Source: Bordetella parapertussis | GTDB taxonomy: Bacteria > Pseudomonadota > Gammaproteobacteria > Burkholderiales > Burkholderiaceae_C | Assembly (NCBI GenBank): GCA_945907335.1 | Contig: CAMDSU010000089.1 | Coordinates: forward strand, 1 to 7,229 | Length of the DNA stretch: 7,229 nt | Direction: 5' to 3' | Shown here: positions 1 through 6,484 of the stretch, piece after piece | How positions within the stretch are numbered: position 1 is the stretch's first letter | Layout: each line of letters opens with the position of its first letter | Position numbers and translations under genes: made by a program | The notes under the pieces: model-generated | Told to the model about the DNA's origin: nothing | Databases searched by the model: none | Seen by the model: only the letters and a program-made list of their open reading frames with translations

Positions 1-1
1 A

Positions 2-631
2 GCATCTCGCCAGACCCTCAGAGACCATTTACGACTGGCCCGTGATTTATTGCAGCAAGCAGGTTGGACATACAAGGACGGCGCGTTGCGCAATGCCAAA
101 GGCGAAGCCTTCACTTTGGAGTTTTTGGACAACTCTGGTTCGATGGGCCGGGTGGTCACGCCTTACGCGAAAAATTTGGAAAAACTCGGTTTCAAAGTGA
201 ATTACAAAGTGATCGACTTTGCCGTGCTGCAAAAGCGCATGGACGTGTTTGACTTTGAAATCATCAGCAACCGCATTGGCGGCAGTGAAGCGCCGGGCAC
301 CGAGTTGCTCGAGCGCTTTGGTTCCAAAGCCGCTGACACCGAAGGATCGAGCAACGTCATCGGCGTGAAAGACCCGGCGGTCGACGCCTTGTTGGACAAA
401 GTGGTGGCCGCTCAAACCCGTCCTCAGTTGGTGGCTGCGCTCAAAGCCTTGGACCGGGTGCTGCGGCATGGCCATTACGCGGTGCCGCATTGGTACGGCA
501 GTGTCCACCGGGTGTCGTGGCGTGCAGGCCGTTTCGTTCAGCCAGACATCACCCCGCGCTATTACCAGCCTGAGTTCTGGGTCACCTCCACTTGGTGGGC
601 CAGCACCGCCAATCTTGTCGGACTCAAATAA
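2..631 (+). CDS. yejA: Periplasmic peptide-binding protein, YejA-like (SBP family 5), C-terminal part
   Basis: This is the C-terminal 209 codons of a gene cut by the left window edge; the reading frame is open from base 2 and stops with TAA at 629-631. A TTG at 50 is an in-frame leucine codon, not a start, because the frame continues upstream with helix-forming sequence typical of the family. Family-5 extracellular solute-binding proteins sit in the periplasm, bind oligopeptides and deliver them to an ABC importer. Supporting features are a GWTYKDG segment at fragment residues 21-27, the usual place where this family describes the modified substrate lobe, a Trp/Tyr-rich stretch around residues 158-170, and a TWW near the C-terminus (197-199), as in YejA proteins. 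The next genes are yejB, yejE and yejF, which fixes the transporter subtype better than the fragment alone. The substrate cannot be read from this piece. The signal peptide and N-terminal lobe are outside the window. Confidence 0.88.
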   Translation, partial: ASRQTLRDHLRLARDLLQQAGWTYKDGALRNAKGEAFTLEFLDNSGSMGRVVTPYAKNLEKLGFKVNYKVIDFAVLQKRMDVFDFEIISNRIGGSEAPGTELLERFGSKAADTEGSSNVIGVKDPAVDALLDKVVAAQTRPQLVAALKALDRVLRHGHYAVPHWYGSVHRVSWRAGRFVQPDITPRYYQPEFWVTSTWWASTANLVGLK

Positions 632-632
632 T

Positions 633-1667
633 ATGTTGATCTACATAATCAAGCGCTTATTGCTGATGATTCCCACGCTGTTTGGCATTTTGTTATTGAC
701 ATTCGTGGTGATCCAGTTTGTACCCGGCGGACCTGTCGAGCAAATGGTGGCGCAATTACAAGGCCGTGACTCGGGCGGCGAGGGTGCTGCTGTCAGCGGT
801 GCCGGTTACCGTGGCAGACAAGGTGTGGATGCCGAGCGAATTGAGGAAATCAAACAGCTGTACGGTTTCGATAAACCCCCGCTTGAGCGGTTCATGCAAA
901 TGCTGGGGCAATTTGCGCGCTTCGATTTGGGCAAAAGTTTTTTCTATCCCAAAGATGTTTGGCAATTGGTCAAAGAAAAGTTGCCTGTTTCCATCAGTTT
1001 GGGTTTGTGGACATTTTTTCTCAGCTACTTGGTGTCTGTGCCTTTGGGTATTGCCAAAGCGGTGCGCGCCGGTACACGGTTTGACACCTTGACCAGTCTG
1101 GTGGTGTTGGTGGGCTACGCCATACCCGGCTTTGTGTTGGGAGTGGCTTTGTTGGTGGTGTTCGGCGGTCAATTGCAATGGTTTCCTTTGCGCGGACTGA
1201 CCTCCAGCAATTGGGAAACTTTAAGCTGGGGCGCGAAAATTGTCGACTATTTGTGGCACATCGCCATGCCTGTCACGGCCAGCGTGCTGGGCGCATTTGC
1301 CGTCACCACCATGCTGACCAAGAACGCGTTTTTGGAAGAGATCGGTAAGCAATACGTGCTGACTGCGCGGGCCAAAGGTTTGTCTGAACGCAAGGTACTG
1401 TGGAAGCATGTAATGCGCAATGCACTGATTCCCTTGGTCACTGGTTTTCCGGCGGCATTCATAGGCGCTTTCTTCGCCGGATCGCTGTTGATTGAAACGC
1501 TTTTTTCCTTGGATGGATTGGGTTTGCTCAGCTATGAGAGCGTGATGCGGCGTGACTACCCGGTGGTGCTGGGCACTTTGTATTTATTCACGCTGATCGG
1601 GTTGGTGACCAAACTGATCAGCGACCTGTGTTACGTGTGGGTGGACCCGCGCGTGAAATTTGATTGA
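633..1667 (+). CDS. yejB: Peptide ABC transporter permease YejB
   Basis: An inner-membrane permease of 344 residues (E. coli YejB is about 364), one half of the channel of a YejABEF-type peptide importer. About six hydrophobic segments are visible at residues 9-30, 119-142, 152-178, 208-228, 264-287 and 311-333. The long periplasmic loop between the first two is typical of DppB/OppB-type permeases. The cytoplasmic EAA loop that docks on the ATPase is at about 235-267, with the core ARAKGLSE. The protein ends in the family-typical VDPRVKFD. The start is ATG 633, giving MLIYIIKRLL, a standard start for the family. The frame is open further upstream to an ATG at 468, but that would overlap the binding-protein gene by over 160 bases and add non-family sequence. 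There is no clear Shine-Dalgarno sequence. The start lies one base after the upstream stop, so translation probably depends on coupling. Confidence 0.95.
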   Translation: MLIYIIKRLLLMIPTLFGILLLTFVVIQFVPGGPVEQMVAQLQGRDSGGEGAAVSGAGYRGRQGVDAERIEEIKQLYGFDKPPLERFMQMLGQFARFDLGKSFFYPKDVWQLVKEKLPVSISLGLWTFFLSYLVSVPLGIAKAVRAGTRFDTLTSLVVLVGYAIPGFVLGVALLVVFGGQLQWFPLRGLTSSNWETLSWGAKIVDYLWHIAMPVTASVLGAFAVTTMLTKNAFLEEIGKQYVLTARAKGLSERKVLWKHVMRNALIPLVTGFPAAFIGAFFAGSLLIETLFSLDGLGLLSYESVMRRDYPVVLGTLYLFTLIGLVTKLISDLCYVWVDPRVKFD

Positions 1668-1672
1668 CCCGT

Positions 1673-2719
1673 ATGGCGACTGTTTCTCTTTCACCTTCAC
1701 AACTCGCATGGCAGCGCTTCAAGCGGAATCGCCTGGGCTTTGTCAGTCTGATTCTTTTTGTAATTCTGGTCGTCGTCAGTTTGGCCGCAGAGTTGGTCAG
1801 CAATGACAAACCTCTGGTGGCGAGTTACCAGGGTCAGTTGTATTTCCCGATAGTCAAAAATCCGCCTGAAACGGTTTTCGGCGGTGACTTTGAAACACCT
1901 ACTGATTACTTTGATCCCTTCATCAGACAACAATTCAAGCAGCCTGGTAACTGGGCGATTTATCCCATCAATCCTTACCACCACGGCACCTTGAATTACT
2001 TTGCCAAAGAACCTAATCCGGCACCTCCTTCTGCGGACAACTGGATGGGCACTGACGACAGAGGTCGCGATTTGTTAGCGCGTCTGCTCTATGGTTTTCG
2101 GGTGTCGGTGTTGTTTGCACTGGCGCTCACCTTCACAGGCACCATCCTAGGTGTGGTCACAGGGGCAATCCAAGGTTTTTTTGTCGGCAAAACAGACTTG
2201 GCCATGCAGCGCTTCATCGAAATCTGGGGCGCCATGCCGGAGTTGTATTTGCTCATCATCTTCTCAGCGGTGTTCGAGCCCAGTGTCAGTCTGCTGTTGA
2301 TCTTGCTTAGTTTGTTCGGTTGGATGGGTTTGTCCGACTATGTGCGTGCAGAATTTTTGCGCAACCGTCAACTTGACTATGTGCGTGCGGCCCGTGCACT
2401 AGGTTTGTCGAATTGGGCCATTATTTGGCGACATGTGTTGCCCAACAGCATGACGCCGGTGGTTACGTTTTTGCCGTTTCGCATGAGTGCAGCCATTTTG
2501 GCCCTGACCAGCCTAGACTTTTTAGGCTTAGGAGTGCCGCCCGGCACCCCCAGTTTGGGTGAATTACTGTCGCAAGGCAAAACCAATATCGATGCATGGT
2601 GGATTTCTCTTTCCACTTTCGGCGTCTTGGTGGTCACACTGTTGTTGCTGACCTTCATGGGGGATGCTCTTCGCGATGCCCTGGACCCTCGCAAATTGCG
2701 CCAGGAGTCTGCGGCATGA
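1673..2719 (+). CDS. yejE: Peptide ABC transporter permease YejE
   Basis: The second inner-membrane permease, 348 residues (E. coli YejE is about 341). It has the layout of the OppC/DppC group: a short cytoplasmic N-terminus with RFKRNRLG at 15-22, a first membrane segment at about 23-42, and then a long periplasmic region. The family motif GTDDRGRD lies at 126-133, and further membrane segments run from about 143 onward. The EAA loop for ATPase contact lies at about 226-258 and contains RAARALGLS. The conserved SLDFLGLGVP, PSLGELL and a terminal ALDPRK are also present. I chose ATG 1673 because MATVSLSPSQLAWQRF aligns with the E. coli N-terminus. A TTG at 1664, overlapping the yejB stop, is a possible alternative that would add three residues. 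Neither start has a good Shine-Dalgarno sequence. The gene begins five bases after yejB and its stop overlaps the yejF start. Confidence 0.95.
   Translation: MATVSLSPSQLAWQRFKRNRLGFVSLILFVILVVVSLAAELVSNDKPLVASYQGQLYFPIVKNPPETVFGGDFETPTDYFDPFIRQQFKQPGNWAIYPINPYHHGTLNYFAKEPNPAPPSADNWMGTDDRGRDLLARLLYGFRVSVLFALALTFTGTILGVVTGAIQGFFVGKTDLAMQRFIEIWGAMPELYLLIIFSAVFEPSVSLLLILLSLFGWMGLSDYVRAEFLRNRQLDYVRAARALGLSNWAIIWRHVLPNSMTPVVTFLPFRMSAAILALTSLDFLGLGVPPGTPSLGELLSQGKTNIDAWWISLSTFGVLVVTLLLLTFMGDALRDALDPRKLRQESAA
2703..2707 (+). promoter_or_regulatory. Ribosome binding site of yejF
   Basis: AGGAG lies inside the end of yejE, eight bases before ATG 2716. It is the one strong Shine-Dalgarno sequence in the transporter operon and fixes the yejF start against the longer open frame that extends upstream to 2596. 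Confidence 0.8.
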
Positions 2720-4323
2720 GTCATTTGCTCAAGGTCCACAACTTGCACATGTCTTTTCAAGGCCGTGAAGTTGTGCACGGTGTGTCATTCGAAATCAAAG
2801 CCGGCGAAAAAATCGCATTGGTGGGCGAATCAGGCTCTGGCAAGACGGTCACAGCACTCAGTTTGCTGGGCCTGGCGCGTGGCGCATGGGTAAGAGGTGA
2901 AATTCGTTTCGAGGACCGCGATCTGCAGCGTTTCAGCGAAGACGAATGGCTTGGCGTGCGCGGCGGCGATATCGCCATGATTTTTCAAGAGCCCATGACC
3001 GCCTTGAACCCCTTGTTCACCATCGGTGACCAAATCAGCGAAGTGTTGCAATTGAAAAAAGGCCTGACCCGTGCGCAGGCGTGGCAACGTGCCATCGATT
3101 TACTTAACGACACCGGTATTCCAGAGCCGTCACGACGCGTCAACAATTACCCTCATCAACTTTCTGGCGGTCAGCGCCAACGCGCCATGATTGCCATGGC
3201 TATCGCTGCAGAGCCCAAACTGTTACTGGCTGACGAACCCACCACTGCGTTGGACGTTTCTTTGCGTGGACAAATTCTGGATTTACTCGACAGCTTGCAG
3301 CACAAGCACGGCATGGCGATTTTGTTGATCACCCATGACCTCAATATGGCGCGGCGTTTCGTACACCGGGTGATGGTCATGGAAAACGGCTATCTGGTCG
3401 AGCAAGGCGATGTCAACCATGTGCTGAGCAACCCGCAGCACCCTTACACCCGTCGCTTGGTGGACAGCCAACCCGAGCGAAACGTGTTCGAACCGGTTGA
3501 CGATGCGCCAGTGTGTTTGCGGGCCCAAGGTTTGCGCGTGGTCTATCCTGTTCCTCGCTCAGGTTGGCGGGGCTGGTTTGGTCACGCCGAATTTGTGGCC
3601 TTGCAATCGGCGGATTTCCAAATCAGCAAAGGCCAGACCCTGGGCATCATCGGCGAATCTGGCTCCGGAAAATCTTCTCTGGCTTTGGCCGCACTGGGTT
3701 TGTTGTCGTTCCAAGGCCAGTTGCACATAGAAGGTCAAGCTTGGCAGCGCAAAGCCTCGGCAGATATGCCCCTGCGTCGCGCCATACAAGTGGTGTTCCA
3801 AGACCCGTTTTCTTCTTTGTCGCCGCGCATGACAGTCGAGGAAGTCGTTGGCGAAGGCTTGCTGGTGCATGCGCCTGGCCTCAATGCCTTGGACCGTCAG
3901 GTCAAGGTGTTAGCGGCATTGCAAGAGGTTGGGATGGAAGAAGCGCAGTTTCCCGGTCTGCTGGCAAGATACCCCCACGAATTCTCAGGCGGACAACGAC
4001 AACGTTTGGCTATTGCCAGAGCGCTGATTGTGCAGCCGCGTATTTTGGTGTTGGACGAACCCACCAGTGCACTCGACGTGTCTATTCAAAAACAAGTGCT
4101 TGACCTGTTGCAACGTTTGCAACGCGAGCGTGGATTGAGTTATTTGCTGATCACCCATGACATTGATGTGATCCAGGCCATGGCGCACCACGTGCTTGTT
4201 TTAAAGGACGGGCAAGTGGTGGAATCGGCCAGCATTGAGCTATTGATGCGCTCGCCTCAGTCTGACTACACGCGCAGTCTCTTGGCCGCGTCTTTTTCTG
4301 GGCTGGCCAGACCGGTTGATTAG
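2716..4323 (+). CDS. yejF: Peptide ABC transporter ATP-binding protein YejF (two fused ATPase domains)
   Basis: A 535-residue cytoplasmic ATPase (E. coli YejF is 529) with two complete ABC domains in one chain, which powers the YejB/YejE channel. Domain 1 has Walker A GESGSGKT at 37-44, Q-loop Gln91, signature LSGGQRQR at 149-156, Walker B LLLADEP at 169-175 and switch His207. It is followed by the oligopeptide-transporter extension with HPYTRRL at 242-248. Domain 2 has Walker A GESGSGKS at 313-320, Q-loop Gln362, signature FSGGQRQR at 423-430, Walker B ILVLDEP at 443-449 and switch His481. All catalytic residues are present in both halves, so both sites look competent. ATG 2716 overlaps the yejE stop as ATGA and has a good ribosome binding site. 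The GsiA and Dpp/Opp fused ATPases are related alternatives, but the YejB and YejE neighbours favour YejF. A terminator follows about 30 bases after the stop. Confidence 0.95.
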   Translation: MSHLLKVHNLHMSFQGREVVHGVSFEIKAGEKIALVGESGSGKTVTALSLLGLARGAWVRGEIRFEDRDLQRFSEDEWLGVRGGDIAMIFQEPMTALNPLFTIGDQISEVLQLKKGLTRAQAWQRAIDLLNDTGIPEPSRRVNNYPHQLSGGQRQRAMIAMAIAAEPKLLLADEPTTALDVSLRGQILDLLDSLQHKHGMAILLITHDLNMARRFVHRVMVMENGYLVEQGDVNHVLSNPQHPYTRRLVDSQPERNVFEPVDDAPVCLRAQGLRVVYPVPRSGWRGWFGHAEFVALQSADFQISKGQTLGIIGESGSGKSSLALAALGLLSFQGQLHIEGQAWQRKASADMPLRRAIQVVFQDPFSSLSPRMTVEEVVGEGLLVHAPGLNALDRQVKVLAALQEVGMEEAQFPGLLARYPHEFSGGQRQRLAIARALIVQPRILVLDEPTSALDVSIQKQVLDLLQRLQRERGLSYLLITHDIDVIQAMAHHVLVLKDGQVVESASIELLMRSPQSDYTRSLLAASFSGLARPVD

Positions 4324-4333
4324 CGGTTACAAT
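4304..4333 (+). promoter_or_regulatory. Candidate sigma-70 promoter for rimP-nusA-infB
   Basis: A good -10 hexamer TACAAT lies at 4328-4333, just after the yejF stop. With an 18-base spacer, a weak -35 candidate TGGCCA (four of six consensus bases) lies at 4304-4309. Transcription would start near 4340, about 60 bases before rimP and 12 bases before the terminator stem. The weak -35 keeps this tentative. The location, the first gap before a housekeeping operon, supports it. Confidence 0.4.
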
Positions 4334-4351
4334 AGCAGGCAAATGAACGAT

Positions 4352-4384
4352 AACGGGCGGACATCCCAACCGCCCGTTTTTTTT
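4352..4384 (+). terminator. Rho-independent terminator after yejF, or attenuator in the rimP leader
   Basis: A perfect inverted repeat pairs CGGGCGG (4354-4360) with CCGCCCG (4370-4376) around a nine-base loop. Two further A-T pairs at the base bring the stem to nine. Eight T run from 4377 to 4384. This is a textbook intrinsic terminator. It lies 28 bases after the yejF stop and would end the transporter transcript. It also lies between the only visible promoter candidate and rimP, with 16 bases left before the rimP start, so it may act as a leader attenuator for the next operon. Confidence 0.9.
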
Positions 4385-4388
4385 GGTC

Positions 4389-4394
4389 GGGTGA
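4389..4394 (+). promoter_or_regulatory. Weak ribosome binding site of rimP
   Basis: GGGTGA contains GGTGA, which matches the downstream part of the Shine-Dalgarno consensus and ends six bases before GTG 4401. It is the only match in the short gap between the T run and the start codon, and it supports the GTG start. Confidence 0.45.
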
Positions 4395-4400
4395 AAAGCG

Positions 4401-4979
4401 GTGCCAGTGCAAGACATCATCGAACAAACCGTCAGTGGTCTGGGTTATCAGCTGGTCGACGTAGAGCGATCTGCTGGCGGGTTGTTGCGCATTACTATCG
4501 ATTTGCCTTGGCAAGCCGGGCAGCCTGAGCAGTTTGTGCAGGTAGAGGATTGCGAAAAAGTCACCCGTCAATTGCAGTTTGTGCTCGAAGTTGAAGGCAC
4601 AGCCTACAACCGTCTGGAGGTTTCCTCCCCGGGTATAGACCGACCACTGCGTTCAGACAATGATTTTTTGCGTTTCGTCGGTGAGCAAATCGACGTGACA
4701 TTGAAAGCGCCCATGGGGGCAGCAGCAGGTGGCTTGGTGGCTGCCAACCGGAAAAAATTCAGGGGCGTGTTGGAAGCCACGGACACCCCCCAGACATGGC
4801 AAATCACCTGGCGTGATGAGCCGACTAGCAAGCCGGGAATGCGGCCTGCAAGGGTTAAAAAAGACTTGCCGGTGCAAGCGTTGCAGTTCACTTTGAGCGA
4901 ATTGCGTGACGCCCGACTGGCGCCTATTGTGAATTTCAAGGGCAGAAGGCCCGCTGAGAACAGGAGTAATGAATCATGA
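4401..4979 (+). CDS. rimP: Ribosome maturation factor RimP
   Basis: A cytoplasmic factor of 192 residues needed for maturation of the 30S ribosomal subunit. The N-terminal alpha/beta domain covers about residues 1-83, with [17 protein letters not shown] at 6-22, LRITID at 29-34 and [11 protein letters not shown] at 48-58. The family hallmark [10 protein letters not shown] is at 74-83, followed by the small C-terminal beta-barrel domain with ANRKKFRG and a final [12 protein letters not shown]. It is longer than E. coli RimP (about 150) because of a loop in the C-terminal domain and a short polar tail. RimP proteins of this length are, to my knowledge, usual in Comamonadaceae. The start is GTG 4401. 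A second in-frame GTG at 4407 would remove only two residues. The stop overlaps the nusA start as ATGA, and rimP directly before nusA is the standard bacterial arrangement. Confidence 0.96.
   Translation: MPVQDIIEQTVSGLGYQLVDVERSAGGLLRITIDLPWQAGQPEQFVQVEDCEKVTRQLQFVLEVEGTAYNRLEVSSPGIDRPLRSDNDFLRFVGEQIDVTLKAPMGAAAGGLVAANRKKFRGVLEATDTPQTWQITWRDEPTSKPGMRPARVKKDLPVQALQFTLSELRDARLAPIVNFKGRRPAENRSNES
4962..4966 (+). promoter_or_regulatory. Ribosome binding site of nusA
   Basis: AGGAG inside the end of rimP, nine bases before ATG 4976. It supports the start that overlaps the rimP stop by four bases. Confidence 0.8.
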
Positions 4980-6460
4980 ACCGCGAAATGCTGATGCTGG
5001 TGGATGCCATCTCCCGCGAAAAAAACGTCGAGCGTGACTTGGTTTTTGGGGCGGTTGAATCTGCTTTGGCGCAAGCCACCAAAAAGCTTTATCAGGGTGA
5101 CGTTGACATACGCGTAGCCATGGACCGCGACAGCGGTGAATACGAAACCTTCCGGCGTTGGTTGGTGGTGCCAGACGAAGCGGGATTACAAAACCCCGAT
5201 GCTGAAGAAATGTTGATGGACGCCAAAGAGCGTTTGTCCGATGTGGAGGAGGGCGAGTACATCGAAGAAAGCGTTGAGTCTTTGCCCATCGGTCGCATTG
5301 GTGCCATGGCCGCCAAGCAAGTGATCTTGCAAAAAATCCGCGATGCAGAACGCGACATGTTGTTGTCAGACTTTTTGGCGCGCGGTGACAAAATCTTTGT
5401 CGGCAGCGTCAAGCGCATGGACAAAGGCGACATCATTGTTGAAAGCGGACGCGTCGAGGGCCGTTTGCGTCGCAGCGAAATGATCCCCAAGGAAAACTTG
5501 CGCAATGCCGACCGATTGCGCGCCATGATCATGGAAGTCGACACCACTTTGCGCGGTGCGCCCATCATATTGTCGCGCTCCGCCCCTGAGTTCATGATTG
5601 AGTTGTTTCGCCAGGAAGTGCCTGAAATTGAGCAAGGCTTGCTTGAAATCAAATCCTGCGCCCGCGACCCCGGGTCACGCGCCAAAATCGCCGTCGTCTC
5701 GCATGACAAACGCGTTGATCCCATTGGTACTTGCGTCGGAGTGCGCGGTACACGGGTGAATGCGGTCACCAATGAACTGGCCGGCGAGCGCGTAGACATT
5801 GTGCTGTGGAGCGAGGACCCAGCCCAGTTCGTCATTGGCGCATTGGCGCCAGCCAATGTGTCATCTATCGTCGTAGACGAAGAAAAACACGCCATGGATG
5901 TGGTGGTTGACGACGAAAATTTGGCTCAGGCCATCGGGCGTGGCGGCCAAAATGTTCGACTGGCATCAGATTTGACCGGTTGGAAGATCAACATCATGGA
6001 TGCCGCCGAATCCGCACAAAAATCTGCCAACGAGACAGAGAGTTTGCGCGCCTTATTTGTGGCCAAACTCGATGTGGACCAAGAAGTGGCAGACATATTA
6101 ATCGCTGAAGGTTTCACCAGCCTAGAAGAGGTCGCGTATGTGCCTTTGCAGGAAATGTTGGAAATTGAAAGCTTTGACGAAGACACAGTCAACGAATTGC
6201 GTGCCCGCGCCAAAGATGCTTTGCTGACCATGGAAATTGTCATGGAAGAAAGCGTCGAAGAAGTCTCGCAAGATTTACGAGACCTTGAAGGCTTGGATGC
6301 GGAGTTGATTGCCAAACTGGCCATGGGTGGTGTGCATACCCGTGACGAATTGGCCGATTTAGCGGTGGACGAACTGGTGGAAATCACCGGTCAGTCTGAA
6401 GAGGAAGCAAAAACTTTGATCCTGAAGGCGCGCGAACACTGGTTCGCGGGTCAAGCGTAA
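4976..6460 (+). CDS. nusA: Transcription elongation/termination factor NusA
   Basis: NusA binds RNA polymerase, slows elongation at pauses, promotes hairpin-dependent termination and takes part in antitermination on rRNA operons. The protein has 494 residues, almost exactly the E. coli length (495). The N-terminal polymerase-binding domain (about 1-130) starts [18 protein letters not shown]. The S1 RNA-binding domain is at about 133-200. The KH1 domain carries GVRG at 255-258, and the KH2 domain carries GRGGQNV at 321-327 followed by SDLTGWKI. Two acidic C-terminal repeats lie at about 358-418 and 433-489, as in gammaproteobacterial and betaproteobacterial NusA; Bacillus NusA lacks these repeats. 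In E. coli they contact the polymerase alpha subunit and lambda N. The gene overlaps rimP and is followed by infB, so it is cotranscribed with both. NusA is known to regulate its own operon in other bacteria, which is relevant to the hairpin ahead of rimP. Confidence 0.98.
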   Translation: MNREMLMLVDAISREKNVERDLVFGAVESALAQATKKLYQGDVDIRVAMDRDSGEYETFRRWLVVPDEAGLQNPDAEEMLMDAKERLSDVEEGEYIEESVESLPIGRIGAMAAKQVILQKIRDAERDMLLSDFLARGDKIFVGSVKRMDKGDIIVESGRVEGRLRRSEMIPKENLRNADRLRAMIMEVDTTLRGAPIILSRSAPEFMIELFRQEVPEIEQGLLEIKSCARDPGSRAKIAVVSHDKRVDPIGTCVGVRGTRVNAVTNELAGERVDIVLWSEDPAQFVIGALAPANVSSIVVDEEKHAMDVVVDDENLAQAIGRGGQNVRLASDLTGWKINIMDAAESAQKSANETESLRALFVAKLDVDQEVADILIAEGFTSLEEVAYVPLQEMLEIESFDEDTVNELRARAKDALLTMEIVMEESVEEVSQDLRDLEGLDAELIAKLAMGGVHTRDELADLAVDELVEITGQSEEEAKTLILKAREHWFAGQA

Positions 6461-6470
6461 CGGTCATGAA

Positions 6471-6475
6471 GAGGA
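6471..6475 (+). promoter_or_regulatory. Ribosome binding site of infB
   Basis: GAGGA lies in the 24-base gap after nusA, nine bases before ATG 6485. It selects that ATG over the out-of-frame ATG at 6466. Confidence 0.75.
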
Positions 6476-6484
6476 ACACCACAG

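Noticed and set aside
468..632. A longer N-terminus for YejB starting at ATG 468
   Set aside because: It would overlap the binding-protein gene by more than 160 bases and add sequence unlike YejB; MLIYIIKRLL from ATG 633 is the normal family start.
2596..2715. A longer N-terminus for YejF starting at ATG 2596
   Set aside because: The extension lies inside yejE in another frame; ATG 2716 has a strong ribosome binding site and gives the normal first ABC domain start.
3513..4103. A 196-codon plus-strand frame inside yejF
   Set aside because: It overlaps the second ATPase domain of YejF, whose motifs are all intact in the main frame; the composition is that of a shifted-frame shadow.
4324..4400. 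A possible tRNA gene (metY-like) in front of rimP, as in E. coli
   Set aside because: The gap is only 77 bases and is taken up by the promoter candidate and terminator; no cloverleaf or T-loop sequence is visible.
5666..5676. A short palindromic GACCC-C-GGGTC in nusA
   Set aside because: The two arms are separated by one base, so no hairpin can form, and the segment codes for the conserved [11 protein letters not shown] region.
5833..5858. A direct repeat CATTGGCG and an inverted repeat CATTGGC/GCCAATG (4-base loop) in nusA
   Set aside because: It encodes the conserved NusA stretch [12 protein letters not shown] and has no T run; most likely a by-product of Ile-Gly-Ala/Pro-Ala-Asn codons rather than a regulatory hairpin.
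5092..5895. A 267-codon reading frame on the minus strand inside nusA
   Set aside because: It is fully antisense to a clear NusA, has a Ser/Arg-rich low-complexity composition typical of a reverse-frame shadow, and resembles no protein family I know.
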